From positions 1 to 64,000 of the forward strand of contig BCIM01000016.1 of assembly GCA_039545315.1 (NCBI GenBank): 64,000 nt of DNA, in the 5' to 3' direction. The position numbers and the translations under genes were made by a program. This document shows, piece by piece, positions 21,137 to 32,475 of the stretch. The DNA is from Kondoa malvinella. Its lineage: Eukaryota > Basidiomycota > Agaricostilbomycetes > Agaricostilbales > Kondoaceae. The number at the start of each line of letters is the position of its first letter. The first letter of the stretch is position 1. Below the pieces are notes generated by a model. The model had not been told where the DNA came from. It saw nothing but the letters and a program-made list of their open reading frames with translations, and ran no database searches.

Positions 21137-22470
21137 ATGCAAGGGCTAGAGGGATGGTTCAAGATTCAAGGCATCCACTTGAATCCCTCGCTATGCATAC
21201 AAGCCGACGCAGACGGAGCTGGCGTCTACCTCAAGCCAGATCAGCAAATCGCTCAAGATGAACTGCTCTGCTCTGTCCCTCTCTGTGCTGTAATATCTCG
21301 TCGTACCTCATCTCTGCAAGTTGACCTCTCAGCAATCGAGTCTCATGCCATGAGATTGGCGGCTATCGTGTGTCACGAAGTGCTGCTTGAAGAAAAGTCA
21401 AGATGGTATACGTACCTGCGAAGCTTGCCAAAGAGTGTACCTCTCCTGTATACGTGGCCCGAAGAAGCAAAGAGACTCATCCGAGGCACGGAACTGCGAC
21501 AATATCTAACTTTCGACCAAGACCTCTCTTCAATCTATCACCTTGTTGTAAAACCTGCTCTTGTACAGCAAGTCTATCCTTGTGACCGCTGTGCGACTTT
21601 CGAAGACTTCAGCTGGGCATATCAGATGGTTCAATCGCGAGCTTTCTGGGTTGATGCAGACCATGAGCTTTCGATGGTTCCTCTAGCCGACATGTGAGTC
21701 ATTGGTATGGGTCTCAATGATGTATACTGATAGGTATGTCAAGCTTCAATCACTCTCCACAGCCTCATACGCAGCTCGAAACAGACGAGCATTTGACAAC
21801 TTCAGCTAGCGGATTAGCAATAGCGGAGATGCGCGCGTCTCGGCAGGCAATAGCAGATGACCAGCAGATTCAGTTATACAATACCTACGGCAACTTGACT
21901 AATGCACAACTCATCCTTCGCTACGGTTTTCTGGTCGAAGCGAATCCAAACGACCGTCTCACTTGGTCTTCTGCTCAAGCTATCAGCAGCAGTCTTGGAC
22001 ATCAATGGTCAACAGCACATAAGACGCTCTTTCATGCACTACTGCAGAATATCGAAATTCGAGAAGACGACGAAATGATCTGCCGAGAATCAAAGTCTGA
22101 CTGTCCCCGATTTTTCATCGACGCTGACGCAAGACTCAGCTTACCTCTTCTGCTTCTCCTGATGTCACTGGCCGACCCTGATCAGCCTCCCCTTACTATG
22201 ACACCTTCCGCCAGCATCGAACAGATAGTGGTCAACCTCACATTACGAAACGGCACTGCACGACTAGTCATCCAGCTCTGCGCATCACGGCTGGCAGAGA
22301 TTACGCAAGAACAGTCCCTCGACGAGCATTTCGACCTCAAAGACGCAGCTGAAGTCGAAGGCAGCGATCCAGCTCGAATCATGGCTTTGTCCATCGTGGT
22401 TGAAGAGGCTGTCAAAGTACAAGCGTGCATGGCTATATGGCAGGAATACATTGAAGATATCCACACTTGA
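21137..22470 (+). CDS. SET-domain protein lysine methyltransferase (SETD6/RKM type)
   Basis: Two exons, 21137-21693 and 21744-22470, give 427 aa. The split SET domain typical of Rubisco-methyltransferase-like enzymes is present: 'DGAGVYLKPDQQIAQDELL' at the N-terminus, 'SRAFWVDADHELSMVPLAD' followed after the intron by 'FNHS', and the cofactor-pocket motif 'YNTYGNLTNAQLILRYGF'. Yeast relatives methylate ribosomal proteins; the substrate here cannot be inferred. The downstream part fits a substrate-binding C-terminal helical domain. The in-frame ATG at 21050 would overlap the ALG14 start, so ATG 21137 ('MQGLEGWF') is preferred. The stop lies 20 bp from that of the convergent CsbD-like gene. 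Confidence 0.85.
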
Positions 22471-22490
22471 TTCGCTCAAAGCTTGAGCTT

Positions 22491-23343
22491 TCACTTCTGG
22501 GGATGATTTGGAGTGAAAGTCTTCTGAGCCATGCTCTGGGCTTCTGCGGCTGCTTGGCGCATGTTTCCGCTCCTAAATCAATCACAAGAAGTCAGCACGG
22601 TCGAGGGTCTGTAAGAAGGCGAGAACAGACGTCTGCTCTTTACCTGTTCGGTTCGATTAGACTTGAGCTGCGGGTAGAAAGCATGAACGTACTGTTGCCG
22701 GTGAGCATGCCCTTAGCTGACTGTGCCTGAGCAGCTAACATTTCTTTGCTGTTCTCCCAGGTTGGCAAAGCAGCTTGAATATCGGGCCTGCACAGCGGAC
22801 TTTCAATCGACCGATCTGGTCGTCGAGAACTTGGCTCACGCATTCAAGGTCTGTAAACAGTCGGTCAGCTGCATCGGAACGAAGCTGATGGGAGACTTAC
22901 TTGTTTAGTTTCACCTTTCTGCGTTTGGATGTTGCCCTTATTCTGCAGGTCTTGATCGTTCATCAAGATGCCAGCTCCTCTGCGTGGACAGGGTCAGTGA
23001 GAGTAGAGGGCAATGCGATTCCCAAGACTCACGTCTTGGCCTTGCCTTTCAATTCCTCTGCATGACACGTCAAACATGTAGCGAACACTTTAGAAAGCTA
23101 CTGACCCACAGCGCCCTCTCCCCTAGCTATCTTTGCAGCATCGTCTACCTGCTTCTCTCCTGCTTTGGTATTCGCCTGACCCTGTATAGTCGCAATATGA
23201 GCGGATTGACATCTGCTCAAGGTGTTCGGACTTGCTGCTTCCGTCCACGATTGCAGCCCTGTTGCAGCTCCCACTGTACTCTCGATGCCTCCCAAAGCTT
23301 GCTGCGCGTAACCGAGTATTTGTGATGGATTCGAATCTGACAT
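22491..23343 (-). CDS. CsbD-like small stress protein
   Basis: ATG 23343 opens 'MSDSNPSQILGYAQQALGGI', then 'TVGAATGLQSWTEA', 'GQANTKAGEKQVDDAAKIA', 'EELKGKAKT' and 'GNIQTQKGETKQ'. This Gly/Lys/Gln-rich hydrophilic pattern resembles CsbD-like proteins and the basidiomycete proteins annotated as mismatch/cruciform DNA-recognition proteins; the true role is uncertain. Exons: 23343-23236, 23181-23106, 23057-23033, 22979-22901, 22850-22840 (11 nt), 22748-22693 and a last exon ending at TGA 22491. The first intron uses a GC-AG border (donor GCAAGT at 23235). The junction into the last exon is not settled in phase. Confidence 0.6.
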
Positions 23344-23579
23344 GGCTGAAGCGGAAATGACGCGGTCGACGTAGATGATGGACACAGCTTGCAAAAGCGG
23401 CACAATTAATAATGCATACATTCGTTAGCCAGAACAAGCACACGTCGAATAACTGTACAATGCTCCTCCCTTTCAAACTACCTGAGCTCGAAATCTGAGC
23501 TCCCTTTTTGGAATTTATAAACAGCAACTGGAAGCCAGTCAAAAGTGTTGGTCGTGAGGCGTCGTGTATTGTAATAGTA

Positions 23580-26500
23580 TTAGCGATTCGAAGACTGAGG
23601 CCGAGGTGAACTTGGCAGACCAGGCGAGCGAGGGCCATGACCAGGCGGGCCAGTCGTTCGCGGTGAATGCATTCCTGCTGGAGCAGCGCGAGGACTGGAA
23701 GATGGTCAGTATAGACACTAAAGGAGAATTACAAGACATACCTTCGTGTCGCATCTTGAGATGTATCGGTAACCTGTATCGTCAGACCCTTGTCACTGGC
23801 ATTGCGTTGGTATTCATGCGTGTGAGTTTGCTTGGTGAGTCCAGGCCGCGGAAGATCAGGCTGCATCGCAAGTGTTGGAGACGAAGGGGTAGGGAAATTC
23901 GTTGCCGTTTCGTAGCGATCATCAGCTGAATCTTCTTCAATGTCTGATTCTGCCGAGATTTCTTCATCGTCCGGATCGTCGCTGCTCTCCTCAGTCGGTC
24001 CTTCTAGCTTGCTTCCCCTAATTTCCAACAACGCATCCGCTCCAGTGCTGGCGTAGTACATTGAATTGCGACTTCGACGTTTACGCTTCATGTCGCTTTC
24101 GTCTGCTGAGATAGATTCGACTGCTGGTACATCTTCGTCGGTCGTGATAGGCTGTCCTTCTTCGACCTCATCCTCGATGCGCAGTGGGGCTGGCTGATCG
24201 TCGAGGACACGGAACACATGTGCGAACTAATATGTGGTCAGTCTTGCAGCAGTCAACTACATGTGTGTGCAACTCACCTCGGTCAGGAACAAGCTGAACA
24301 GGGTCCCAGGTATACCAAGCGTAGGACTGAAAACAATGCCGACGTTCCGCAAGGTCATTTTGTTTGCTTTCTCGTTCTGGACGACGTGCATAAGATGTGC
24401 AGTCAGGAAGCGGAGTAGCGTATAGTTGGCGACGGGAAGCTTTGCGACCAGAACGCCGAGCTCATTGACTTTGTCCCGCCGATGGCTAAGGTCGATGACT
24501 TGAAGAAAGTTGTGTTGAAGCTCTCGAGTGAGCACATGGACGGGAAGCTCGCGAAGGAAGAGCTTGAGTAGACCGGCAACAGCATGTGGATCGAAGTATT
24601 CGCCCGAAGCTAAAAGATTGAAATCGCCCTCTGCAAGCGTTGCTCATCAGCTCTGACATGTATGGTTTGGTGTAAGATCATACCATTGTTGAAACGTTCT
24701 TTCATTGTCCGTATGACATGTGCACTTCCACTGATCGAAGTCTTAGATCTTCATCGAGAACACAGGGAAGAAGACGCACGACAGGCGATAAAGGCCCTCC
24801 TCTTGTTCGGCAGATTTAGCCTGTAGATATTCCACACAACGGAAGACGACTGCCGGCAGATCAAAGCCTTCTCGAACACGCGCTATCGATACTGCTTCTT
24901 GCAGCGGAACACCAAAGACTGGTCGGGCCTGGACGGGCGCTAATGCACCTTTGTCTGGATAAACGCTCAGCAAATCATACCACAGCTGTAAAATTATCGC
25001 TGACCGCTTCTCAAAGCAAAGTTTGTCCAGAACGAGGACTTTGTCTTTGCTCGCCGATCTTCTTGCTGTCTGGTCTGCTTGAAGTCATCTTTGATTGGCG
25101 CCCCATTCATGGGAGCTGAGATCTTGTTGTTGGCCCTTTTATCAGGCGACGGCGGGCGTCTCGAAGGTGTTGAGTGTTCCATAGGTGGATGTCGTGAGGT
25201 CAAAGGTACTAGTACTGTTTGCGGGTCTTTCATGTCCGAGTAGTGTCCATTCTCGGAGCTTGGTCTCGCAGAAGGCGGATCAGCTGCTAGAGAAGGTCGG
25301 GACAAAGAGTCGAGATTAGTAGGTAGAGAAGACGATGGTGGAAGATCTGGTGCATCTTTGCGGCGGGACAAATATCGCGGCACAGCGCTGGCGGTTTCTT
25401 CGCTGGTGTGAGGATGATTGTTAAGAGAAGATCGGCCAGCGGAGTCTTCTCGACTGTGTCTAGCATGCAGGAGAGAAGGCGCTACCAGATCAGGATGCTG
25501 AGTGTCGACATAAGGATTGTTAAGATGTAACTTTAAATTCCCCATATCGCTCGACAGCTGGTTGATTGGCTGCGCACTAGCTCTGTTCACGCTGATGTCA
25601 TCCTTTGACATCTTACGACCTGTTTTGCGAGGTGGCCCGTCGTTGCTACTGTAGTGCTGTTGTGGACCCGGACCAGCTGCAGCGGACCTTGACGATGTTT
25701 GAGAAGAGCTTGTCTCCACCGCTTCCTTATATTCACCAGAATACCAAGCAGCCAGCACTCGCACCCAGCTATCCCGCTCGATATCACTCTCCGCACATAG
25801 TATATGATCTACATCTTCCGGTGGCGCTCCTCGTTTGGGGTCTGCTGGCTTTCTGCATTCCCGGATCAGGAAAGCATGGCGATATGCTGATGTCGTATCT
25901 GCGTCTTTCTGATGTTGCTGTCGACCAATCTGAGCGCCAGTGACATCAATATGCCCAAGCCAGGTGCCTCCTTGCTGTGAATGAAAAGGGCGGAAAGGTC
26001 AGCGAGCTGCGCTCAGGCTATGCAAAACAGCCTACATTATCATAGTAGGACAACAAGGGCCCCTGGAGGACGTAATAGCGAGTTTGCCATCCACCGAAAT
26101 TGCGACCTCTCTTTGTCAGATAACCAGCTTTGTACGCCGGATTGGCAATCGGTACATGACGCTCGGTGAGGACATTCGAGCTGAGGAAATTCAAGATATC
26201 GGATTTGTCTTGCAGGGGAACAGATGCGAGACTTTGAAGGTACTTCTCCAGGACAGCCTAAACAGCATCCAGCGATTGAACGGAAGATAGAAGGAAAGCA
26301 ACATACTTTTCGCAAGTCGACTTTACTAGGCGCATGGTCCTTGAACAGACTCTTGTCTGGCAAACTGGCAATCTTCCTGCTCTGCGATCGACTATGCTTG
26401 GCTTTCACGAGTTGATCGAGCGCCAACACATCGCTGTACTTCTTTTCGACATACCATTTCTGCGACGGTGATTTCGAATCAGGGTTATCAAGAATGACGC

Positions 26501-28184
26501 AGATCGAGAATGAGATGACTTCGCGGGACTTGTCGTTGGTCTTGATGTGCGAATTGACGACCCTTATCCGAAGAAAAGGTAAAAGAGCGGGGTTGAGAAC
26601 AATTGAGCCTTCTTTGCGAGATCGAGATGGGCCGGGCGAAGGTGCACTATTTGTAAGCTGAGAGGAAGAAGGTAGATTCGGCGAAGGTGCTTGCGGTGCA
26701 GAGCTGGCTCGAGGTCGCGAATCTTGCGCAGCAGCTTCTCTTTCCGCTCGATCGCGGGCTTTCTGCTCATGCCGCCTTGCACGGTCTCTAGCCTCTCGAT
26801 CTGTCGACGGCGAGGCTATCGCTGCAGTCTGCGTGGAATCCATGGACGGCCTCATGCTGGACTGAGGGGTATGGAAGATTTGAGGCATGTTTTCCTGAAT
26901 AGGCGTTTGCAGCAATTCGCGATCTACGCGTTCGATAGAAGTCGCGCTCGGTAGCTTGATGGGTGCTGGCACTTCTGCTCGATGATGATGTTGAGGAGGG
27001 TGTTCTGGAGGGTGGAAGAATGGTTCGGATGTCGTCGTCCGCTGTAAAGGATCCGCTGAAGATCCTCTGGAGATGCCTAGAGCATCTGTCCCCGAGTCTG
27101 TTGGGTCGTCTTCGGATGTTTCTCCTCTGGAAAGCGGGGATGGCGGATGCGTTGAAGCCACTGGTGAATTGGGAGACGAAACGAGCGCCGTACCGCTCCC
27201 AGACTTTTGAAACAGTGGTCCGAAGGGTGACACTAGCGAAGGGACTCCAGCCAGCTGGAACTTGTTAGGTGGAGTTTCTTCCTGAATAGCGAGATATTGA
27301 GGCGCAGGCGAGTATTGCGATGTTGCCTCCGGTTCAGCATGTTGCAATCCATTAGTGATGCTGCTAGAGGCAGTGATAGTATCATTGATCGTCGATGAAG
27401 ACTTGCCGAGTTCGAAAGATTGCGCGCGAGGTCCAGAGAGATGCTTGTTCGAACGATAGCTTGAATTTGACGCAAAAGAATCGCCGCCTGCAGAATGCTG
27501 CCGATGTCTCCCATTGACACGGTCGCGATCTATCGACTGCCGTGGTGCAGACTCCGAGTTGGAAAGCGCAATGATCTTGCGGACGGCTTGCGAGCTATCA
27601 GACAAGCTTCGAGGGTTGCTGGGTCGCTTCGCGTCCTTTCCATCCACAAGCTCTTCTTCCATCATGTTCTCGTTCGCAGGTGGCAGAGGTACGCCCGCAT
27701 CTCGACACGTCTGTTCGAGATCCGCTACTCGTCGCTCGAATCTGCTCCTCTCCCTCAAGAACCGATCATTCTCCCTCTGCAATGTATCCCTTTCCCTCTT
27801 GAGAGAGCCACACCAGTTCCAAAGCTTACTGTTCTCTGCTGTAGCTTTCGTACGATCTGTCTCTTGCTGCGAAGAAGTGAAGACGAGCGTGTTGTATTCC
27901 TTGACGAGTTGCTGTAACGCGAGGATAGGATCCTGATGTTCTATTAGAAGTTGCTGTTGACTGACTGGCTTGAGCGTGTTCGATACTGTTCGCGCGAGAG
28001 AAGAGTTGGTACTGCTGCCAGTGGAAGGTCGACCCAAAGGTGATGCTCGACTGATGTGCTCCGATGAGGAATTGCTGTGCATGCTACCGAGTACTGTAGG
28101 GTCTGAAGGATAGGGTGCATGTCCACTATTGCTGCCTAGGCTGCTGCTAGGTTCTGAAGGAGGTCTCATTGATGTTGATAGCAT
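23580..28184 (-). CDS. BEM3: Rho GTPase-activating protein with PX, PH and RhoGAP domains (BEM3 type)
   Basis: Negative regulator of Cdc42 at sites of polarised growth. Eight exons (28184-26307, 26257-26036, 25974-25005, 24954-24780, 24730-24684, 24630-24278, 24226-23742, 23694-23580) give 1414 aa. Layout: Ser-rich N-terminus; coiled coil about residues 95-165 ('LKRERDTLQRENDRFLRER'); PX domain about 530-665 ('LPFLRIRVVNSHIKTND'); PH domain about 668-785 ('KAGYLTKRGRNFGGWQTRYY'); Ser/Pro linker; RhoGAP about 1035-1230 with the arginine finger in 'EEGLYRLSGS' and 'NLLASGEYFDPHAVAGLLKL'; acidic then Pro/Arg-rich tail ending 'RPQSSNR'. The order coiled coil-PX-PH-RhoGAP matches Bem3 and its filamentous-fungal homologues. 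Confidence 0.93.
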
Positions 28185-28439
28185 CTCTTCGAGGTCGCAA
28201 CAAGATACAAAGGTGGATCACGCCTTAGCAGGCCGTGCATACGAGGCGTCCAAGCAGCAATTTCTAACGAGTTTTGCAGACACTTTCAGAGATTTGCTGT
28301 GACACGAACTTCTTGCAGCGCGTTCAAAGCGAGCCTTTTGGGCCGATGTAGGTCACTTTGAGCTCTTAGCGACCAGCGAACAGAGCAGTATCACGCTTGA
28401 GAAGTGCCCGAAAGGCTGGACTGTCTTGTTTTTCCTTGT

Positions 28440-29734
28440 TCAGGCCCTCGCTCCGTCTCTTCGGGACTTCGAGATGTTCGCGCAAATAGACGGGTCCGCG
28501 AAAGCTGAAAGGGTATACTCCACGAGCTGCTTGAACAGCACTTGGCCAAGTAATGGAAACGCGCAAGAGGCGAAATCGACACTCTTGAGGTCGCTGAGCT
28601 TGAATGATCCGAAGTCAAGTTCGACTGTCTCTTTACTCTCAGGCAACTTTTCTAATAGATCCCTTAACAAATCAAATTCATGCACTAAAACGCTATACTG
28701 CTCCGAATGCTCTAATTCCCCTCTTGAAACGACTTGGCTATTGAAAGAAGTATCAGCAATGGCCGCCGAGAGAATGGAAGTAGGCATACCTAATCTCTCT
28801 GCCGCATGATCACGAATAGCCTCCTGCCAACGATGCACCTTTGCCGTCTCATGGAGCATGAAGCCAAAGATCCTCGGTCTATATCTTTCCGCTTTCAAAG
28901 CAGCATTCGCTCCTCCTGTCTGACCACCGCTCGTCGTCCCCGCACCTCCTACACTTCCACCTCCAGGTCCAGTATTCACAGCAGCCGCATTCGAAGAATT
29001 CGCGCTTGTCGAGCCACCAATACCAGGTGAAACGCTTTTGGCGGGTACCATTTGCGGATGGACCATAAAGAGCATGTGAGGGAAGGTCGAGCCAAAATAA
29101 GCACCATCGATGATGCCATGTCGAGAAGACTTGGGAGAATAAATGTCTTCGCATCGAGGGCAGTATAGCTTGACGGCTTTTTGGTATGCCATGTCTGATA
29201 AACCGACTGGAAGCAGAGGTTGGCCATAGCAGAGCACACGCGGACAGCGACCAAAGTCGGCCTTCTTGTACTTGTCGACCATCTTTGAGAGACCGCGACT
29301 TGTGAGGATGAAGCGGGCGTGTATCAGGCCATAAAGATGTCTCGCTGAGCTTTCGACGTTTTCTCTTCCCTCGTCATTCAGTTCATCCTCTGTGAGCCAT
29401 ATGCGCTTAGCTTCAACAAGCAGAAGCTTTCGACATTGCTTACCCATAGCATCGGTAATTAGGTCGAGTGCTTGCGAGTAATGCTGCACTTCCGCATTCA
29501 AGCCAGTCAAGTTGAATCGGTCCAATATATATTCCTCATCAACTTCGCAAAAGTATTCGTTGCCCCTCGTAGATAGGAACCATCCTATCCAAGCTGTGAC
29601 ACGAAATCAGCTAAAACTGCCTCAAAGCCTTTGATGACGCACAAGTGGCATATTCAGAGTCGCTACCTGTCGAGACGTCTTCCACTATCACACATATTCA
29701 GCAGGATTACGTGCGCCAGACGTGCAGACTCACT
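28440..29734 (-). CDS. CKB1: Casein kinase 2 regulatory (beta) subunit with C-terminal extension
   Basis: Dimeric zinc-binding regulator of the CK2 holoenzyme. The conserved N-terminus '[20 protein letters not shown]' spans exons 29684-29643 and 29593-28440. Then come '[19 protein letters not shown]' and the zinc site formed by 'CPRVLC' and 'YCPRCEDIY', followed by '[19 protein letters not shown]'. A Gly/Ser/Asn-rich insert precedes '[10 protein letters not shown]', where family members usually stop within about 30 residues. Here the frame continues some 120 residues ('[17 protein letters not shown]', '[18 protein letters not shown]'). The start is unresolved: an A|TG split across 29734/29684 gives '[13 protein letters not shown]', but an open frame continues upstream to about 30004. 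Confidence 0.88.
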
Positions 29735-30832
29735 CTCAACTTGTTGGACAGCCGGTTCCGAGCTTTGTCCTGTTTGACCCGCTGCAGCAGATGCGCCTGA
29801 CTGTCTTTGAGCCCGTTTTGGCAACGGAGCGATTTCACGGTCGGCAATCTTGAATAATGTTGCGGTGGTGAGGGCCTTTAGCGGGAAAAGAGGGCAAGCA
29901 AGCAAGCCGCTACGACGTCCGGCGATCCCCTTTGAAAGACTTTCTAGTGCAGCTTCAGCTTGTCGGCGTACGTCAGTATTTGCGAGAAAGGGGCGAGCGA
30001 GCAAACAGGCGAGGTCGACGATTGGGTCGAAGCACCAAAGCTTTCTCTCAAACGGTGTTCTGGCATGTCAGTGCTGCTCCCGAGCTGCCGTATACCCCTT
30101 CTCTGCTGCTCGTGATGCGTATTAGCAAGTTATACGGTCTTTTCCCATCTCGTGGCTTTATTCTGTGTTCATTCACAATGTCTCTCAAGTCTGCTGTCCA
30201 AGCCTGATCACGGGTGCTCCTCCTTATGACTGCTCTGAAGTGGTCATGTTGATATCTGTGCTGCTCTGTAATGGTTTAATCCTCCTAGAGGCTTCAGCCC
30301 GTCGGTTGACATAAAAGAGCCTTCCTCACGTATTCAACTTTCCTATAACAGAGGCTTTATCTGGTGCCCTTTGCGGTCGATGACTTCTTGTTTCCAAAAG
30401 ATTCAGGTCATGTTCTCGTGACAAGGGTCAATCCATGCCTTCTCAAGTCAGTCAGAGCGAATGCCTTGCGACTCACAACCGGAACACTGTGTATGTAAAG
30501 ACAGTAGTCACGGCCGGCCCTTCACAGAGACTGGGCAACGTAGGTCTTGCCAGTGCGAAGCTCGCTGTCATGTGAATTGCTGATTTGTGTGTGCAATACT
30601 GCCAAAAGCATTAGACTCAGTTGCGCGCAGGTAGGATGTAGAATCAGTAGAAGTACTAGTGCATTGTATACGGTGCCCGCGAGGCAATGTTACCGGGATG
30701 TGAACTCTCTGCCAATTCAGATCTTTCAAACGTCGACCTGAATCAAACGAGCACCTGAACAAAGACTACATAGACGGTGCAAGGCTATCTACAGCAGCTT
30801 GACTACACCTGTTCTCGCCCAATAGCAAAGAC
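29735..30832. other. Ambiguous 5' region of CKB1 and intergenic DNA
   Basis: The part 29735-30004 is open on the minus strand ('REIAPLPKRAQRQSGASAA') and may be an N-terminal extension or 5' leader of the CK2 beta gene. From about 30130 to 30832 no gene was recognised on either strand; this must contain the promoter of the epoxide-hydrolase-like gene. No repeat or tRNA was seen. Confidence 0.4.
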
Positions 30833-32307
30833 ATGAATCCCCTCGACCCCGCTTCATTCAATCACAAGAGCGTCAAGCTGCCGAATGGCCATACCTACCA
30901 CTATATAGACGAGCAGCCTTCCACAGACAGCGCGAACGGCTACACGATCATCTGCTTTCACGGATTTCCTGACCTCTGGTACGGCTATCGTAAGTCACCG
31001 CTCTCCGTGGACGCACTCATTAAGAATTGAAACAGGCTATCAGATACCTGCTTTAGTCAAGGCTGGTTATAGAGTCAGAGCTCTGTGATCCATGTGCTAC
31101 TCGGTGCTGATGTATGAGAAGCAGGTTATTGTTCCCTCGCAGCTCGGCTATCACGAGACATCCAAGCCTAGCGATGTGAAGCAATACGCTATCAAGTCAT
31201 GCGCGGACGATAATGCTGCTCTACTCAAAGCTATTGGTGTGGACAGAGCGATAGTCATAGGGCATGATTGGGGAGGATGGCTAGCCGTGAGCGTCTCTCT
31301 TGGAAGCCGTATATCAGCTTCTGAGAATGGATCAGTACCGGTTTGCTGAATATCACCCAGATATGACCGTCTGCGTTGCGGTCATCTGTACGCCTTATAC
31401 CCCTCCATCGAAACCTGGAACACCTTTTAAGCCAATAGAAGAAGTAGTCAAACAAGTGCCCAATTTCAACTATCAGCTCTTTTTCCAAAGTCCACAAGCG
31501 ATAGAATTGTTTGATACGAATCCATTGCTCATCATAGGACGGATGGGTCAGAAGGACAGGGATGCGACCAGTGATGAGAATTTGAGAAACCCAAAGATGA
31601 CGGAAGAGAAGGCTGCTTGGGCGAGACAGAAGGGCGCGATGGAGGCAAAGATGAGGAAGGTGCTGGCCAGCGGAAAGCTAGATCAACCGCCGTCGAAAGA
31701 ACAAGATCCAGTAAGTGCTCGCGCAGATCAATGTGTTCTGACTTATAAAGAGCAGGAACTTGCATACTACTACGAAGTGGGCAAAAAGGTAGCGCCCTGC
31801 AGACACTGTGCCACTTTAGCATGCTGATGGCAATACTGTTTCCAGAACAGCTTCCGATATCCTCTGAACTGGTACAAGACCCGCGAACACAATCACATTG
31901 ATGAGATAGGTGAGAAATCTTCACATTGAGGATTCTATGTTCTTACGACATGGGTTGTCACAGTACACCTCAAAGACGGATTTCCTACTGGCATTCCAGT
32001 CCTATTCGTTGGATGTGGCCTTGACGCTGCTCTACCGCCAGCCATGTCGGCTTCTATGCCAAAGCTATTTCCTAATGGTGCTTTGACGATGCATGTTATA
32101 CCGTCGGCAGATCATTGTGAGCGTTCTTCCTTGTTCGTACTACTTGGCTGCTGTTCATCTCGATCACACTCCCTCTGCTTCTTGCTTTCACTCGGTTTAC
32201 AAGGAGAGTCATTCATCGCATTTCTTGCAGGGGTGTTGCAAGACAAGAATCATCGCGATCAACTGAATCAGACCTTGATTCATTGGTTCGAGACCGGAAA
32301 GATCTAG
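30833..32307 (+). CDS. Epoxide hydrolase-like alpha/beta hydrolase
   Basis: Eight exons (30833-30989, 31036-31073, 31125-31286, 31336-31710, 31756-31788, 31846-31909, 31964-32116, 32231-32307) give 352 aa with consistent phase. Soluble epoxide-hydrolase features: oxyanion motif 'CFHGFPDLWYGYR', 'VIVPSQLGYHETSKP', nucleophile Asp in 'GHDWGGWLA', lid-region 'NSFRYPLNWYKTRE', acid in 'FVGCGLDAALP' and base His in 'SADHWV'. It would open epoxides or cleave related xenobiotic or lipid substrates in the cytosol; no signal peptide is visible. Haloalkane dehalogenases share the fold, but the lid tyrosines and HGFP motif favour epoxide hydrolase. Confidence 0.9.
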
Positions 32308-32475
32308 CTCGCAGACGCGTCGTAGGTCGATCAATTGACTGTCAGATACTTGTGTAGCTTTGCAATCAGCCCAAATGAGGATTTGAGCTGTTGCATCGAT
32401 CACGCGACAAGCGCGTCTCGTATAAATTCTTTCTGTCACAACAAGCATTTCTCAACAGCAACTGATGCAGTCAAC

